Positions 53,006 through 62,647 of a DNA stretch of 64,000 nucleotides are shown piece by piece. The stretch is taken from positions 1-64,000 of the forward strand of contig CALXYO010000008.1 in NCBI GenBank assembly GCA_944393005.1, given 5' to 3'. The notes under the pieces were generated by a model. That model was not told where the DNA came from. It searched no databases and saw nothing but the letters and a program-made list of their open reading frames with translations. Positions within the stretch are counted from its first letter, which is position 1, and every line of letters begins with the position of its first letter. The position numbers and the translations under genes were made by a program. The DNA is from an uncultured Spirochaetales bacterium. Lineage in GTDB: Bacteria > Spirochaetota > Spirochaetia > Sphaerochaetales > Sphaerochaetaceae.

Positions 53006-54241
53006 ATGTATCAGGATGCAAAGGAAAGATACAGCAGATACAATATCGACACGGAAGCTGTACTTGAGAAAATGAAACATATTCCCATCAGCATCAACTG
53101 CTGGCAGGGTGACGACGTGATCGGATTTGAAAAAGGTGCAGGCGCACTTTCAGGCGGCATACAGACCACCGGCAACTATCCCGGACGTGCACGCAATGCA
53201 CAAGAACTGATGCAGGACTTTGAATTCGCCTCATCACTCATCCCGGGAGCAAAGAGGCTCAATCTTCACGCAAGCTATCTCATAAGTGACAAAGACAAAA
53301 ACAGAAATGAGATCGAACAGGAAGATTACAAGGCATGGGTCGACTTTGCAAAGAAGAACAATCTCGGTCTCGATTTCAATCCGACCTGTTTCTCTCATCC
53401 CATGGTAGTCAACAACCTCACGCTCTCATCTCCGCACCGGGAAGTGAGGAACTTCTGGATAGAGCACTGCAAAAGAAGCCGCCGTGTTGCCTCTTACTTC
53501 GCAAAAGAACTGAACACGCATTGTGTGTGCAACCTCTGGATCCCCGACGGTTTCAAGGATACTCCGGCCGATCGTCTCACACCCAGGCTTAGGCTGAAGG
53601 ACGCCCTTGATGAAATATTTGAAGAAAAGCTTGACGGAGTGATTGATAGCGTGGAAAGCAAGGTGTTTGGCATCGGTGTTGAATCCTTCACTGTCGGTTC
53701 AAGTGAATTCTATCTTGCCTATGCATCCCGTCATGACGGAGTATACCAGCTGCTTGATGCAGGACACTATCATCCCACCGAGGTCATTTCGGAAAAGCTT
53801 TCGGCACTGCTGTGTTATTTTGACAGGATTCCTCTTCATGTGACACGTTCCGTCCGCTGGGACAGTGACCATGTGGTCCGTCTTGATGACGAGCTGAAGG
53901 AAATCGCAAAGGAAATCATAAGAAACGATGCTGAGGATAAGGTTCTCATCGGACTTGACTTTTTTGATGCATCAATCAACAGAATCGCGGCATGGGTGAT
54001 CGGAACCAGAAACATGCAGAAAGCGATGATGATGGCACTTCTTGAAGACAATGCAAGAATGAAGGCGGATCAGGAAAACGAGGATTATACACATCTTCTT
54101 ACATACTCCGAAGAGATGAAGACACTGCCGTGGCAGGAAGTGTGGAATGAGTTCCTCATCAGGGAAGGTCTGTCAGATGATTTCAGCTGGTATGATGATA
54201 TAAAGAAATATGAGAAAGATGTTCTTTCAAAGAGAGGTTGA
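53006..54241 (+). CDS. rhaA: L-rhamnose isomerase
   Basis: Metal-dependent isomerase that converts L-rhamnose to L-rhamnulose. The 411-aa protein is typical in length and has SINCWQGDDVIGFE at the substrate end, GGIQTTGNYPGRARNAQELM, FNPTCFSHPMV with the metal-site His region, CVCNLWIPDGFKDTPADR, and DAGHYHPTE with metal ligands. ATG 53006 follows AGGAGG. It lies between rhaB and rhaD with almost no spacing, so the three enzymes are made together. Confidence 0.96.
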   Translation: MYQDAKERYSRYNIDTEAVLEKMKHIPISINCWQGDDVIGFEKGAGALSGGIQTTGNYPGRARNAQELMQDFEFASSLIPGAKRLNLHASYLISDKDKNRNEIEQEDYKAWVDFAKKNNLGLDFNPTCFSHPMVVNNLTLSSPHREVRNFWIEHCKRSRRVASYFAKELNTHCVCNLWIPDGFKDTPADRLTPRLRLKDALDEIFEEKLDGVIDSVESKVFGIGVESFTVGSSEFYLAYASRHDGVYQLLDAGHYHPTEVISEKLSALLCYFDRIPLHVTRSVRWDSDHVVRLDDELKEIAKEIIRNDAEDKVLIGLDFFDASINRIAAWVIGTRNMQKAMMMALLEDNARMKADQENEDYTHLLTYSEEMKTLPWQEVWNEFLIREGLSDDFSWYDDIKKYEKDVLSKRG

Positions 54242-54243
54242 AT

Positions 54244-55047
54244 ATGCAGAAAGTACTGGAAGACTACATAAGAATGTGCTATGACGGATTCCTTCAGGGC
54301 TGGCATGAGAGAAACGGTGGAAACCTTACATACAGGATGAAGGCAGAAGAGGCAGAAGACTGCTGCGGTCTTTTCTCTCCGGATGTGCGCCATTTCACAC
54401 TGCCGGTTGAAGTCAGCCAGCTGGCAGGAGAATATTTCATCACGACAGGAAGCGGACGCTATATGAGGAATGTGCCGCTGGCTCCTGAAAAGAACATCGG
54501 AATCATAAAAATCGATGATGACGGCAAAGGCTACAGTATTCTCTGGGGTCTTGAGGATGGCGTGAAGCCTACCAGCGAGCTTCCAAGCCATCTGCTGAAC
54601 CATGTCAGCCGCATGAGCGTGAGCGGTGGCAGATGCCGTGTCATCTATCATGCACATCCTGCAAACATAACAGCTCTCAGCTATACTATCGAACCTGATG
54701 CGAAAACACTGTCACGCATTCTCTGGCAGAGCGAGACCGAATGTGCAGTTGTTTTCCCGCAGGGCGTCGGCATCCTTGACTGGATGATTCCAGGCGGTAC
54801 CGAGATTGCTCAGAAAACATCCGAGCTCATAAGAAAATATCCTGCGGTCGTATGGGCATTCCACGGCATCTTCGGCTCAGGTGAGACTTTCGATGAGACC
54901 TTCGGGCTTATCCACACAATCGAGAAAGCAGCCGAGATATATCTCAAGGCAAAGGGAGCCGGAATAATCAGGACGATAAGTGATGACCAGCTGAGAATTC
55001 TCGCAGATGCCTTCGGCGTTGCGATCAATGAGGATTTCCTTAAATAG
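54244..55047 (+). CDS. rhaD: Rhamnulose-1-phosphate aldolase
   Basis: Zinc class II aldolase that splits rhamnulose-1-phosphate into dihydroxyacetone phosphate and L-lactaldehyde. The 267-aa protein has ERNGGNLTYRM, TTSGSGRYMRNV, KPTSELPSHLLNH and the zinc-ligand motif IYHAHPANI, with the third His in VWAFHGIFG. ATG 54244 lies 2 bp after the rhaA stop and follows AGAGAGG; an in-frame TTG at 54238 is rejected. A strong terminator follows, ending rhaBAD. No gene for lactaldehyde processing is seen nearby. Confidence 0.95.
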   Translation: MQKVLEDYIRMCYDGFLQGWHERNGGNLTYRMKAEEAEDCCGLFSPDVRHFTLPVEVSQLAGEYFITTGSGRYMRNVPLAPEKNIGIIKIDDDGKGYSILWGLEDGVKPTSELPSHLLNHVSRMSVSGGRCRVIYHAHPANITALSYTIEPDAKTLSRILWQSETECAVVFPQGVGILDWMIPGGTEIAQKTSELIRKYPAVVWAFHGIFGSGETFDETFGLIHTIEKAAEIYLKAKGAGIIRTISDDQLRILADAFGVAINEDFLK

Positions 55048-55068
55048 AATGCTGCAATAAAAAAAAGT

Positions 55069-55110
55069 AAGGAGCACGTACGAATAAAAGCACATGCTCC
55101 TTTATTTTTA
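55069..55110 (+). terminator. Terminator of rhaBAD
   Basis: AAGGAGCA and TGCTCCTT form an 8-bp stem with an 18-base loop, followed by TATTTTTAT. Confidence 0.75.
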
Positions 55111-55138
55111 TCTATTTCGTTTTATCTGAATATAATAT

Positions 55139-56317
55139 TCAGGAAAGGTCACGGCCTTTGAGGGTGAGAACCAGCTTTATGGTCATAAGTGCGAGCATAC
55201 AGATCAGGGCAAGTGCGATCAGCGTGATTCCGCTTGCGATTCCCGCACTTTCCGCAACAGTTCCGATCACAAGCGGCATGAGTATGGCACCTACGGTTGC
55301 AACCGCTATGCAAGTACCTGTCGCAACTGTCGAGGAATTGTAATCAGCAGGCATTGTGGAAAGCGTTGTCGGATAAATCCCGCTCATGGACACGCCGACA
55401 CCGAACACTCCTATCACAGCGGCAACAGGACCTGACGCGTTGACCATCACGGTGAAGAATGCTGTCATTATGATACCCAGGACAAGAATAAGGGAGGACT
55501 TGTTCATCCTGTTTGAAATGCTTGCGCAGATAAGACGGCCGAAAAGGATCATGACCCAGAGTATTGACTGCATCGAAGTCGCAATCGACTGAGGGAAGAT
55601 TCCGCTGTCAATGAAGTATGTGACCAGCCATCCTGTGAGGGAAGCTTCGGCACACAGATAGAAGAACATTATCATGGTGTTGAGCCAGAAACCGATACTC
55701 TTCAGAAAGCGGGTCTCACCTCCTTTTTCCCTCCTGCTTCTCCCGTTGCTCAGACGGGATGTTCCAAGCAGGATGAGCGCGATGAGCATCAGTCCTGAAA
55801 TGATCCAGCACGGGATTTTCCACATGCTGTCTCCGGCAGCGATGGCGATCAGCGGAGAGGCAAAAGCCCCGACCGCAAAGCATGCATGTAGCAGATTGAG
55901 ACCTCCGGCCTTGTTTCCGGCGCTCTGTCCGACTACGACATTTGTCATGTTTGACATCGTGCCGCGTCCTATGCCTGTAAGCAGGAATGCGAAGATCAGG
56001 AAAAAAGGATTGCCGTACAGCGTCATGAACACAAGGCCGAGTATTATGCCTGAAGCACCCAGCAAGGTGCTCATCTTGCGTCCTATCGCATATGGCAGGA
56101 ATCCGGCTATGTAAACCGCAATCAGGTTTCCGATCTGGTGGAACGACAGCAGGGAACCCTGCAGCGTATATGACAGTCCGTATTCCTCAGAAAGGCTGGG
56201 AAGTATTGCGCCCAGCACTGTGGTCATCATTCCCGAACACAGGAATGCGTAATATGTGAAATAAAGCAGGCTCTGGTCTTCTTTCTTCACATCAAGAAAT
56301 CTGTTAAGGGAAAACAT
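55139..56317 (-). CDS. MFS transporter, possible rhamnose or fucose-type permease
   Basis: The 392-aa protein has about twelve membrane helices. The opening helix GMMTTVLGAILPSLSEEYGLS with the following loop GRKMSTLLGASG matches the major facilitator motif A region, and the second half shows GVFGVGVSMSGIYPTTLS, a pattern seen in fucose-permease-like members. ATG 56317 has CAGGAG ten bases upstream; ATG 56362 lacks a site. It is convergent with rhaD. A role in sugar uptake linked to rhaBAD is inference. Confidence 0.85.
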   Translation of the reverse strand: MFSLNRFLDVKKEDQSLLYFTYYAFLCSGMMTTVLGAILPSLSEEYGLSYTLQGSLLSFHQIGNLIAVYIAGFLPYAIGRKMSTLLGASGIILGLVFMTLYGNPFFLIFAFLLTGIGRGTMSNMTNVVVGQSAGNKAGGLNLLHACFAVGAFASPLIAIAAGDSMWKIPCWIISGLMLIALILLGTSRLSNGRSRREKGGETRFLKSIGFWLNTMIMFFYLCAEASLTGWLVTYFIDSGIFPQSIATSMQSILWVMILFGRLICASISNRMNKSSLILVLGIIMTAFFTVMVNASGPVAAVIGVFGVGVSMSGIYPTTLSTMPADYNSSTVATGTCIAVATVGAILMPLVIGTVAESAGIASGITLIALALICMLALMTIKLVLTLKGRDLS

Positions 56318-56381
56318 TGCAATTATGCTCCTGCCGATGATGGCACTATAATACTTGTTCATGCATCATTTCAACACACTG

Positions 56382-57278
56382 TCAGCTTTTTGGGACTCTG
56401 TTCAGAGGTGTGAAGCCGTTTCCGAGAACCTGGAAGGTCTCGGTTATGAACATGAACGCCGCGGGATCAGCCTCCCTTACGATTTCTTCAAGCAGTGTGA
56501 GCTGCTGGTTCGGAACGACAACCATCAGCATGTTCCTTTCCTTCGATGTGTATATGCCGACACCCTTGAACAGGGTTCCTCCGTGATGCAGCTCCTTTAT
56601 GACTCTTCTGGAAATATCGGGGATACGTTCGTTTGAGAAGATGTATGCTGTTTTTGCAAGACTTGTTCCCCACTTGACGACCACATGGTTTATCATCTGC
56701 CCCGAGATGTACATAGCGATAAAAGCGAATATCGTATTGCGTATGCCGAAAAAGAGTCCGCCGACACATACGACGCAGGCATTCATGCAGAACTCGATCG
56801 AACCTACATTGAACGGTGTGTATTTTGCCGCTATCTGTGCCAGGATATCCGTTCCACCGGTATTGGAACCGGCCCTCATCACGATGCCGATCCCGCTTCC
56901 CACAAGCACACCGTAGCATACCGCGGATATAAGCACATTCGTGCTGTCAGTATAATCCAGCACCCCGCGGTAGCCGGTCAGGTTTCCTATCACGGAAGTC
57001 CATACGGAAAGCATGACCGCCCCTACGAAAACCTTCAGTCCGTACATGGAGCCGAAGAAATGCATGCCGAGAAAGAAAAGCGGAATATTGATGCACAGCA
57101 TTGTGACGCCGGGGTCAATGCCGAACGTGTAGTAAATGATCGTGCCGACACCCGTGGTTCCGCCTCCGGTGAGCTTTGCGGGGTTTGAGAAAACCGCTAT
57201 TCCGCATCCGGCTATGAATGTGCCGAGGATTATTCTCGCGTAATCTTTGAAAACCTTCTTGCAGTCAATCTGTCTCAT
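56382..57278 (-). CDS. YitT family membrane protein (DUF161/DUF2179)
   Basis: The 298-aa protein has five to six membrane helices with the family blocks NPAKLTGGGTTGVGTI and GIGIVMRAGSNTGGTDILA, then a C-terminal DUF2179 domain (HGGTLFKGVGIYTSKERNML). The function of YitT proteins is not settled; a transport role is suspected. ATG 57278 (MRQIDCKK) is chosen by comparison with usual N-termini; ATG 57299 is in frame, and neither has a clear ribosome site. It lies 65 bp upstream of, and on the same strand as, the MFS gene. Confidence 0.88.
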   Translation of the reverse strand: MRQIDCKKVFKDYARIILGTFIAGCGIAVFSNPAKLTGGGTTGVGTIIYYTFGIDPGVTMLCINIPLFFLGMHFFGSMYGLKVFVGAVMLSVWTSVIGNLTGYRGVLDYTDSTNVLISAVCYGVLVGSGIGIVMRAGSNTGGTDILAQIAAKYTPFNVGSIEFCMNACVVCVGGLFFGIRNTIFAFIAMYISGQMINHVVVKWGTSLAKTAYIFSNERIPDISRRVIKELHHGGTLFKGVGIYTSKERNMLMVVVPNQQLTLLEEIVREADPAAFMFITETFQVLGNGFTPLNRVPKS

Positions 57279-57382
57279 ACCATCAAAGCTTATTAGCATT
57301 CATCCGGTTTTTGCAACTGAAAACACCCTGTAAAAGGGAGGAAAATCATCATGACATGAAAAAAATTTATCACCCGTTCTTG

Positions 57383-57410
57383 TTGCAATTCTTTCCCCTC
57401 TTAATATATA
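57383..57410 (+). promoter_or_regulatory. Promoter of oadGAB
   Basis: TTGCAA (57383-57388), 16 bases, TATATA (57405-57410) lies 50 bp before the oadG start, upstream of an AGGAG ribosome site. Confidence 0.5.
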
Positions 57411-57459
57411 GTAGTTCTGAATATAATTCTTAATCAGAAACTTTAGGAGAAATAAACAA

Positions 57460-57750
57460 ATGTTGACACTCTTAACCAATCTTCCAAGAGATGTTTTGAT
57501 CCGTCAGCTGCAGGATGGACTGGTTCTTCTCGTCCTCGGCATGGGATTTGTTTTCATCTTCCTCGCCATTCTGGTCTTCACGACAAAATGGATCAGCAAA
57601 TTGTGCATGAAGGTGGCACCGGCAAAACAGCCTGAGGTGAAAAAGGCACCTGCACAGGCAGCAGCCGCAGGCGTAAAGTCAGCAGGCGGTGCGAAGGATG
57701 CAGAGATTGCGGCCGCAATTGCTGCAGCATATGCAAAGTCAAAGAACTAA
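57460..57750 (+). CDS. oadG: Oxaloacetate decarboxylase gamma chain
   Basis: Small membrane-anchor subunit of the sodium-pumping decarboxylase. The 96-aa protein has one membrane helix (LVLLVLGMGFVFIFLAILVF), then an Ala/Pro/Lys-rich linker and a short C-terminal repeat DAEIAAAIAAAYAKSK, which in related subunits holds the alpha chain. AGGAG precedes ATG 57460. It starts the operon, with the alpha subunit 12 bp downstream. Confidence 0.9.
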   Translation: MLTLLTNLPRDVLIRQLQDGLVLLVLGMGFVFIFLAILVFTTKWISKLCMKVAPAKQPEVKKAPAQAAAAGVKSAGGAKDAEIAAAIAAAYAKSKN

Positions 57751-57762
57751 AAGGATAAAAAT

Positions 57763-59937
57763 ATGGCAAAGAAAAAGATCAACTTTATGTGTACAGCATT
57801 CCGTGACGGCTTCCAGTCCGTTTACGGCGCACGTGTTTTCACAAAGGACTTCATGCCGGCTGTCGAAGCGGCAAGAGAAGCCGGAATCAAGCACTTTGAA
57901 GCAGGCGGCGGCGCACGCTTCCAGTCACTTTATTTCTATACAAATGAAGATGCTTTCGAGATGATGGACGAGTTCAGAAGAGTCGCAGGCCCTGATGCAA
58001 ATCTCCAGACACTCTCAAGAGGCGTGAATGTCGTAGGTCTCGACTCCCAGCCGAGAGACATCATCAAGCTTCATGCCCAGATGTTCAAGAAGCACGGCAT
58101 GACAACAATCAGGAACTTCGATGCCCTCAACGATGTAAACAACCTCATCGACTCCGGACAGGCAATTCATGATGCAGGCCTCAAGCACGAAGTCACAATC
58201 ACGATGATGAGCCTTCCAGACAGCTACAAGGCCGCAGCTCACAACCCCGATTTCTATGAAAAGATTCTCCGCCAGATCCTCGATGCAGGAATCCCGTTCG
58301 ATTCCCTCTGCTTCAAGGATGCTTCCGGCACATCAACACCTCACAACGTATACGAGACCATCAAGAGAGCAAGAAAGCTCCTCGGCCCCAACATGAACAT
58401 CGTATTCCACTCACACGAGACAGCAGGTGTTTCAATCCAGCAGTACATGTCAGCCATCGAAGCAGGTGCAACACAGGTTGACCTTTCAATGGTTCCGTGT
58501 TCAGGCGGTACATGCCAGCCGGACATTCTCACAATGTGGCACGCTCTGCGCGGTACAGATTACGATCTCGACATTGACGTTGCAAAGATCCAGGAAGCTG
58601 AAAGAGTATTCCAGGACTGTATGAAGGACTACTTCCTCCCGCCAGAAGCAACAGCAGTCAACCCCGAGATCCCGTTCTTCCCGCTCCCGGGCGGCGCTCT
58701 GACAGCAAACACACAGATGCTGCGCGACAACGGTCTCATGGACAAGTATCCTCTTATCGTCGAAGCAATGGGCGATGTTGTGAAGAAAGGCGGTTTCGGC
58801 ACATCCGTAACTCCTGTCTCACAGTTCTATTTCCAGCAGGCATTCAACAACGTGATGTTCGGACCGTGGAAGAAGTTCGCTGAAGGCTACGGCAAGATGG
58901 TTCTCGGTTATTTCGGAAAGACTCCTGTCGAACCGGATCCGGAAGTCGTGAAGGCGGCAAGCGAGCAGCTCAAGCTTGAACCGACAACAGAAAAGGTTGT
59001 CGATCTCAATGACAAGAACCCGAACAAGGGCCGCAAGGCAGCTGAGAAGATGCTTGAGGAAGCAGGTCTTGAGAAGACAGAAGAGAACATCTTCATCGCA
59101 GCAAGCTGCAAGGAAAAGGGTATCCTCTACCTCACAGGAAAGGCAAAAGTCAACGGCGTGAGAAAGATCGAGAAGACTGAAGCAAAGAAAGATGCGAAGA
59201 AGAATGCATCCGGCGAATACACAGTCACAGTCAACGGCAATGCATACGGCGTCAAGATCAGCGACAATGCAGCAGTCGTCAACGGCGTAAGCTATCCTCT
59301 CTCAATTGTCGACGGAATCAAGGCAGCTCCGGCAGCAGCACAGAGCGCACCTGCAGCAGCTCCTGCAGCCCAGACAGTCGTGACAGGAAGCGAGGAAGTC
59401 AAGGCTCCGATGCCGGGTCTCATCCTCCGCCTCAACGTGAAGGTCGGCGACACAGTCAAGAAGAATGACGAGATCGTCATCATGGAAGCCATGAAGATGG
59501 AGAACCCGATCTATGCTCCATGCGACGGTACAGTCTCTTCAATCGCAGTCAACCAGGGCGATCAGATCCAGGCTGATGACCTCATCCTCACAATCGGCGG
59601 TGTCGCAGTCGCAGTTCAGGCAGCACCTGCACCTGCAGCAGCTCCTGCACCTCAGGCTGAAGCAGCACCTGTACAGGAAGCTCCGGCTCAGGCAGCACCT
59701 GCACCTGCAGCAGCTTCTGCCGGCGGCACATCAGTCAACGCACCGATGCCGGGTCTCATTCTCCGCCTCAACGTGAAGGTCGGTGACAAGGTCAAGCTGA
59801 ATGACGAGATCGTCATCATGGAAGCTATGAAGATGGAGAATCCGATCTACGCTCCATGCGACGGCACAGTCACTGCAATTCATGTAAGTCAGGGCGATCA
59901 GCTCCAGGCAGATGACCCGATTCTCACAATTTGTTAA
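57763..59937 (+). CDS. oadA: Oxaloacetate decarboxylase alpha chain with two biotinyl domains
   Basis: This cytoplasmic subunit moves CO2 from oxaloacetate to biotin. The carboxyltransferase TIM barrel opens with AFRDGFQSVYGARVFTKDF (about residues 7-25), includes FKDASGTSTPHN with the metal-site region and FHSHETAGV, and ends near residue 450. A conserved PYC_OADA domain follows. The C-terminus is unusual: two almost identical lipoyl/biotinyl domains with EAMKM lysines at about residues 578 and 690, joined by Ala/Pro-rich linkers; most alpha chains have one. The length of 724 aa reflects the extra copy. It is followed by oadB. Pyruvate and sodium transport out are the pathway outcomes. Confidence 0.95.
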   Translation: MAKKKINFMCTAFRDGFQSVYGARVFTKDFMPAVEAAREAGIKHFEAGGGARFQSLYFYTNEDAFEMMDEFRRVAGPDANLQTLSRGVNVVGLDSQPRDIIKLHAQMFKKHGMTTIRNFDALNDVNNLIDSGQAIHDAGLKHEVTITMMSLPDSYKAAAHNPDFYEKILRQILDAGIPFDSLCFKDASGTSTPHNVYETIKRARKLLGPNMNIVFHSHETAGVSIQQYMSAIEAGATQVDLSMVPCSGGTCQPDILTMWHALRGTDYDLDIDVAKIQEAERVFQDCMKDYFLPPEATAVNPEIPFFPLPGGALTANTQMLRDNGLMDKYPLIVEAMGDVVKKGGFGTSVTPVSQFYFQQAFNNVMFGPWKKFAEGYGKMVLGYFGKTPVEPDPEVVKAASEQLKLEPTTEKVVDLNDKNPNKGRKAAEKMLEEAGLEKTEENIFIAASCKEKGILYLTGKAKVNGVRKIEKTEAKKDAKKNASGEYTVTVNGNAYGVKISDNAAVVNGVSYPLSIVDGIKAAPAAAQSAPAAAPAAQTVVTGSEEVKAPMPGLILRLNVKVGDTVKKNDEIVIMEAMKMENPIYAPCDGTVSSIAVNQGDQIQADDLILTIGGVAVAVQAAPAPAAAPAPQAEAAPVQEAPAQAAPAPAAASAGGTSVNAPMPGLILRLNVKVGDKVKLNDEIVIMEAMKMENPIYAPCDGTVTAIHVSQGDQLQADDPILTIC
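59407..59600 (+). repeat. First copy of the biotinyl-domain repeat in oadA
   Basis: This segment is nearly identical at the DNA level to 59743-59936, at an offset of 336 bp (112 codons). The linkers also repeat the Ala/Pro codons. Such closeness implies recent duplication or ongoing gene conversion. Confidence 0.85.
59743..59936 (+). repeat. Second copy of the biotinyl-domain repeat in oadA
   Basis: Counterpart of 59407-59600, ending at the oadA stop. It keeps the biotin Lys in EAMKM (codon at 59830). Confidence 0.85.
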
Positions 59938-59949
59938 GGAGCACAGAAT

Positions 59950-61155
59950 ATGGGTGAAGGAATTTTAACAGGACTTCAATTACTGGCTCAGAGCACAGGT
60001 ATCTACGGCTTCCTTCAGGACGGCGGCTGGGGAAACTTACTGATGATCCTCGTAGGTTTCCTGCTTCTCTACCTCGCCATCAAGAAGGGCTTTGAACCAC
60101 TCTTACTTATTCCTATTGCAATGGGCTGTATCCTTTCAAACATCCCCTTTGCATATATCGCAGGAGCACCGGATCCTGTAAGCGGACAGTCAGGCTTCAT
60201 TCAGGTACTCTACGACGCAGGTATTGAATCGGGACTCTTCCCGGTTCTCATCTTCATGGGCGTAGGTGCAATGACAGACTTCGGACCGCTTATAGCAAAT
60301 CCGAAGACACTCTTCCTGGGCGCAGCCGCCCAGCTGGGTATCTTCACGGCACTTATCGGCGCTCTTCTTCTCTCTTTCCTGCCTGGAATCAACTTCGACC
60401 TCAACGTCGCAGCTTCCATCGGCATCATCGGCGGTGCAGACGGTCCGACAGCCATCTACGTAACACGTTACCTGGCTCCTGACTATCTCGGTTCCATCGC
60501 CGTGGCAGCTTACTCATACATGGCTCTGGTACCTATCATCCAGCCTCCTATAATGAGACTGCTCACAACGGAAAAAGAGAGAAAGATCAGAATGCAGCAG
60601 CTCAGACCCGTATCAAAGCTCGAGAAGATCATCTTCCCGATTTCCGTACTTACAGTCTGTGCAATCCTGCTTCCAAGTGCATGTTCACTTATCGGCGCGC
60701 TCATGTTCGGCAACCTTGCAAAGGAATGCGGAGTCATCAACAGACTCAGCGACACAATGCAGAATGCTCTCATGAACACGGTCACAATCTTCCTCGGCCT
60801 CTCTGTAGGTTCGAAGATGGCTGCTGACAAGTTCCTCAACCTCGAGACACTCGGCATTCTTCTTCTCGGTATGATCGCATTCGGCGTTGGTACTGCAGGC
60901 GGTGTCCTCCTCGGCAAGCTTATGAACAAGCTCGATCCGAAGCATCCTGTAAACCCTCTTATCGGATCTGCGGGTGTTTCAGCAGTTCCTATGGCCGCAC
61001 GTGTGTCAAGCAAGGTCGGTCAGGAAGCGGATCCCCAGAACTTCCTCCTCATGCATGCAATGGGCCCGAACGTATCAGGCGTTATCGGCTCTGCAGTTGC
61101 AGCAGGCGTTCTGATGAGCGTTGTTCCGGTATTCGTCGCAGCATCAATGGTATAA
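59950..61155 (+). CDS. oadB: Oxaloacetate decarboxylase beta chain
   Basis: The membrane subunit that decarboxylates carboxybiotin and pumps two Na+ outward. The 401-aa protein has about nine helices and the conserved segments [19 protein letters not shown] with the key Asp, [15 protein letters not shown], and [18 protein letters not shown]. All fit OadB/MmdB/GcdB. ATG 59950 lies 12 bp after oadA and follows AAGGAG. A perfect terminator ends the operon, so GAB is a complete three-subunit pump. Confidence 0.96.
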   Translation: MGEGILTGLQLLAQSTGIYGFLQDGGWGNLLMILVGFLLLYLAIKKGFEPLLLIPIAMGCILSNIPFAYIAGAPDPVSGQSGFIQVLYDAGIESGLFPVLIFMGVGAMTDFGPLIANPKTLFLGAAAQLGIFTALIGALLLSFLPGINFDLNVAASIGIIGGADGPTAIYVTRYLAPDYLGSIAVAAYSYMALVPIIQPPIMRLLTTEKERKIRMQQLRPVSKLEKIIFPISVLTVCAILLPSACSLIGALMFGNLAKECGVINRLSDTMQNALMNTVTIFLGLSVGSKMAADKFLNLETLGILLLGMIAFGVGTAGGVLLGKLMNKLDPKHPVNPLIGSAGVSAVPMAARVSSKVGQEADPQNFLLMHAMGPNVSGVIGSAVAAGVLMSVVPVFVAASMV

Positions 61156-61180
61156 GCGCAATACCGTTTCAAAACAGGAC

Positions 61181-61208
61181 AGCAGTGAGAAATCACTGCT
61201 GTTTTTAT
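61181..61208 (+). terminator. Terminator of oadGAB
   Basis: AGCAGTGA and TCACTGCT form a perfect 8-bp stem with a GAAA tetraloop, followed by GTTTTTATTT. Confidence 0.9.
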
Positions 61209-61238
61209 TTGTCTTTCCGGGTTATCATTATTTCATCT

Positions 61239-62165
61239 ATGACAGCCGCAATAATCATAACAGTCATAATAATATTCATCTGGTGGAATACCTGCCTTCC
61301 TTTTTACAAAGACCGCAATAAGGAAAAGCTTGCAAGTGACGAGTCAAAATGCTTTTCACCTGAATGCCGGAGCATAATCCTTGAAAACGACAGACGGGAA
61401 GCTGTGCTGATGATCCACGGCTATCCCACCACGCCTCATATGTACGCATACAGTGCTTCAAAACTGTCCGATGCAGGCTATGATGTCTTTGTACCGCTTA
61501 TCCCGACATTCGGAGCGGATCCCGCGGAATTCATGAATACAGACTTCACCCAGTGGTTCAGTTTCATTGACGAGTATTATACCGGTCTGAGGAAAAGATA
61601 TGACAAGGTATATGTGATCGGCACCTCGATGGGAGGAGCGATGACACTGAAACTGGCAGAGAAATATTCGTCCACTTCTCTTGCCATGGACAAGATTGTC
61701 TCAATCTCGGCTCCGGTCTGCTACAATGCCCTGCTGCGATATGGCATTGTGACAAACCCCGCAGCATATATAGCCAGAACCATAGGACTCTTCAGAAAGA
61801 CAATAGGTCTCGGCATCGTCAACGGACGGCCTGACGGCGAAGACGGAAACGAAGAATGGCTCGGCTACAGCGGAACAGTCATAAACCACGGGCTGTCTTT
61901 GTGGAAAGCTTTCAACAGAATCGGAAAGGATCTTTCAGACATAAAGGTTCCGATGTTTGTCATGCATGACAGAGGCGACAGAACCGTACCTTTCAGAAAT
62001 ATCAGGATAATAGAAAAGCATTGCCGTGATCATATTGTATGCGCAAGGGAAGTTGAAATGGACAGACACTATAAACATTCCCATCATGCTCTTCTGATGT
62101 ACCATTCAGTACAGAAAGGCTATACTGATGAAATAACAGAATTTCTCAAAGGAGGAGATGAATAA
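61239..62165 (+). CDS. Alpha/beta hydrolase (carboxylesterase or lysophospholipase type)
   Basis: The 308-aa protein has an N-terminal membrane anchor ([20 protein letters not shown]) and a serine-hydrolase core: the oxyanion block [15 protein letters not shown], the nucleophile in IGTSMGGAM, the acid in HDRGDRTVP and the His in [13 protein letters not shown]. The triad is complete. Substrate is unknown; an anchored esterase for membrane lipids or acylated sugars is possible. ATG 61239 lies after the oadGAB terminator; an earlier in-frame start at 61185 falls in the terminator and is rejected. The stop overlaps the deaminase start by one base (TAATG). Confidence 0.82.
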   Translation: MTAAIIITVIIIFIWWNTCLPFYKDRNKEKLASDESKCFSPECRSIILENDRREAVLMIHGYPTTPHMYAYSASKLSDAGYDVFVPLIPTFGADPAEFMNTDFTQWFSFIDEYYTGLRKRYDKVYVIGTSMGGAMTLKLAEKYSSTSLAMDKIVSISAPVCYNALLRYGIVTNPAAYIARTIGLFRKTIGLGIVNGRPDGEDGNEEWLGYSGTVINHGLSLWKAFNRIGKDLSDIKVPMFVMHDRGDRTVPFRNIRIIEKHCRDHIVCAREVEMDRHYKHSHHALLMYHSVQKGYTDEITEFLKGGDE

Positions 62166-62647
62166 TGGCCAAACGTTCTGATTACATAAGCTGGGATGAA
62201 TATTTCATGGGAGTCGCCATGCTTTCATCCATGCGCAGCAAGGATCCCAACACACAGGTCGGAGCCTGCATAGTGAATGAGGACAGGAAAATCGTCGGTG
62301 TCGGCTACAACGGTTTTCCCACAGGCTGCTGCGATGATGATCTTCCATGGGAGAGAGAGGGAGAATGGATTGATACAAAATACCCTTATGTATGTCATGC
62401 AGAGCTGAATGCAATCCTCAACTCCATCGGAGGCAACCTTAAAGGATGCACGCTCTATGTTGCCCTTTTCCCGTGCAACGAATGTGCGAAAGCCATAATA
62501 CAGTCCGGCATCAAGAAGATAATCTACCTTTCAGACAAATACGCGGATACAGACGGCACGAAGGCCAGCAAGAGAATGCTTTCAGAGGCCGGAGTTGAAT
62601 TCACTCAGCTCAGACCTCAGAAAAAGGAATTAGTCATAAAGTTCTGA
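62165..62647 (+). CDS. dCMP deaminase
   Basis: Zinc enzyme that makes dUMP from dCMP for thymidylate synthesis. The 160-aa protein has the zinc site HAELNAI and PCNECAKAI, the [14 protein letters not shown] nucleotide-binding start and [15 protein letters not shown], all typical of the ComEB/dCMP deaminase family. AGGAG precedes ATG 62165. It is coupled to the hydrolase upstream. The last 18 bp overlap the convergent metal-binding protein gene. Confidence 0.93.
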   Translation: MAKRSDYISWDEYFMGVAMLSSMRSKDPNTQVGACIVNEDRKIVGVGYNGFPTGCCDDDLPWEREGEWIDTKYPYVCHAELNAILNSIGGNLKGCTLYVALFPCNECAKAIIQSGIKKIIYLSDKYADTDGTKASKRMLSEAGVEFTQLRPQKKELVIKF

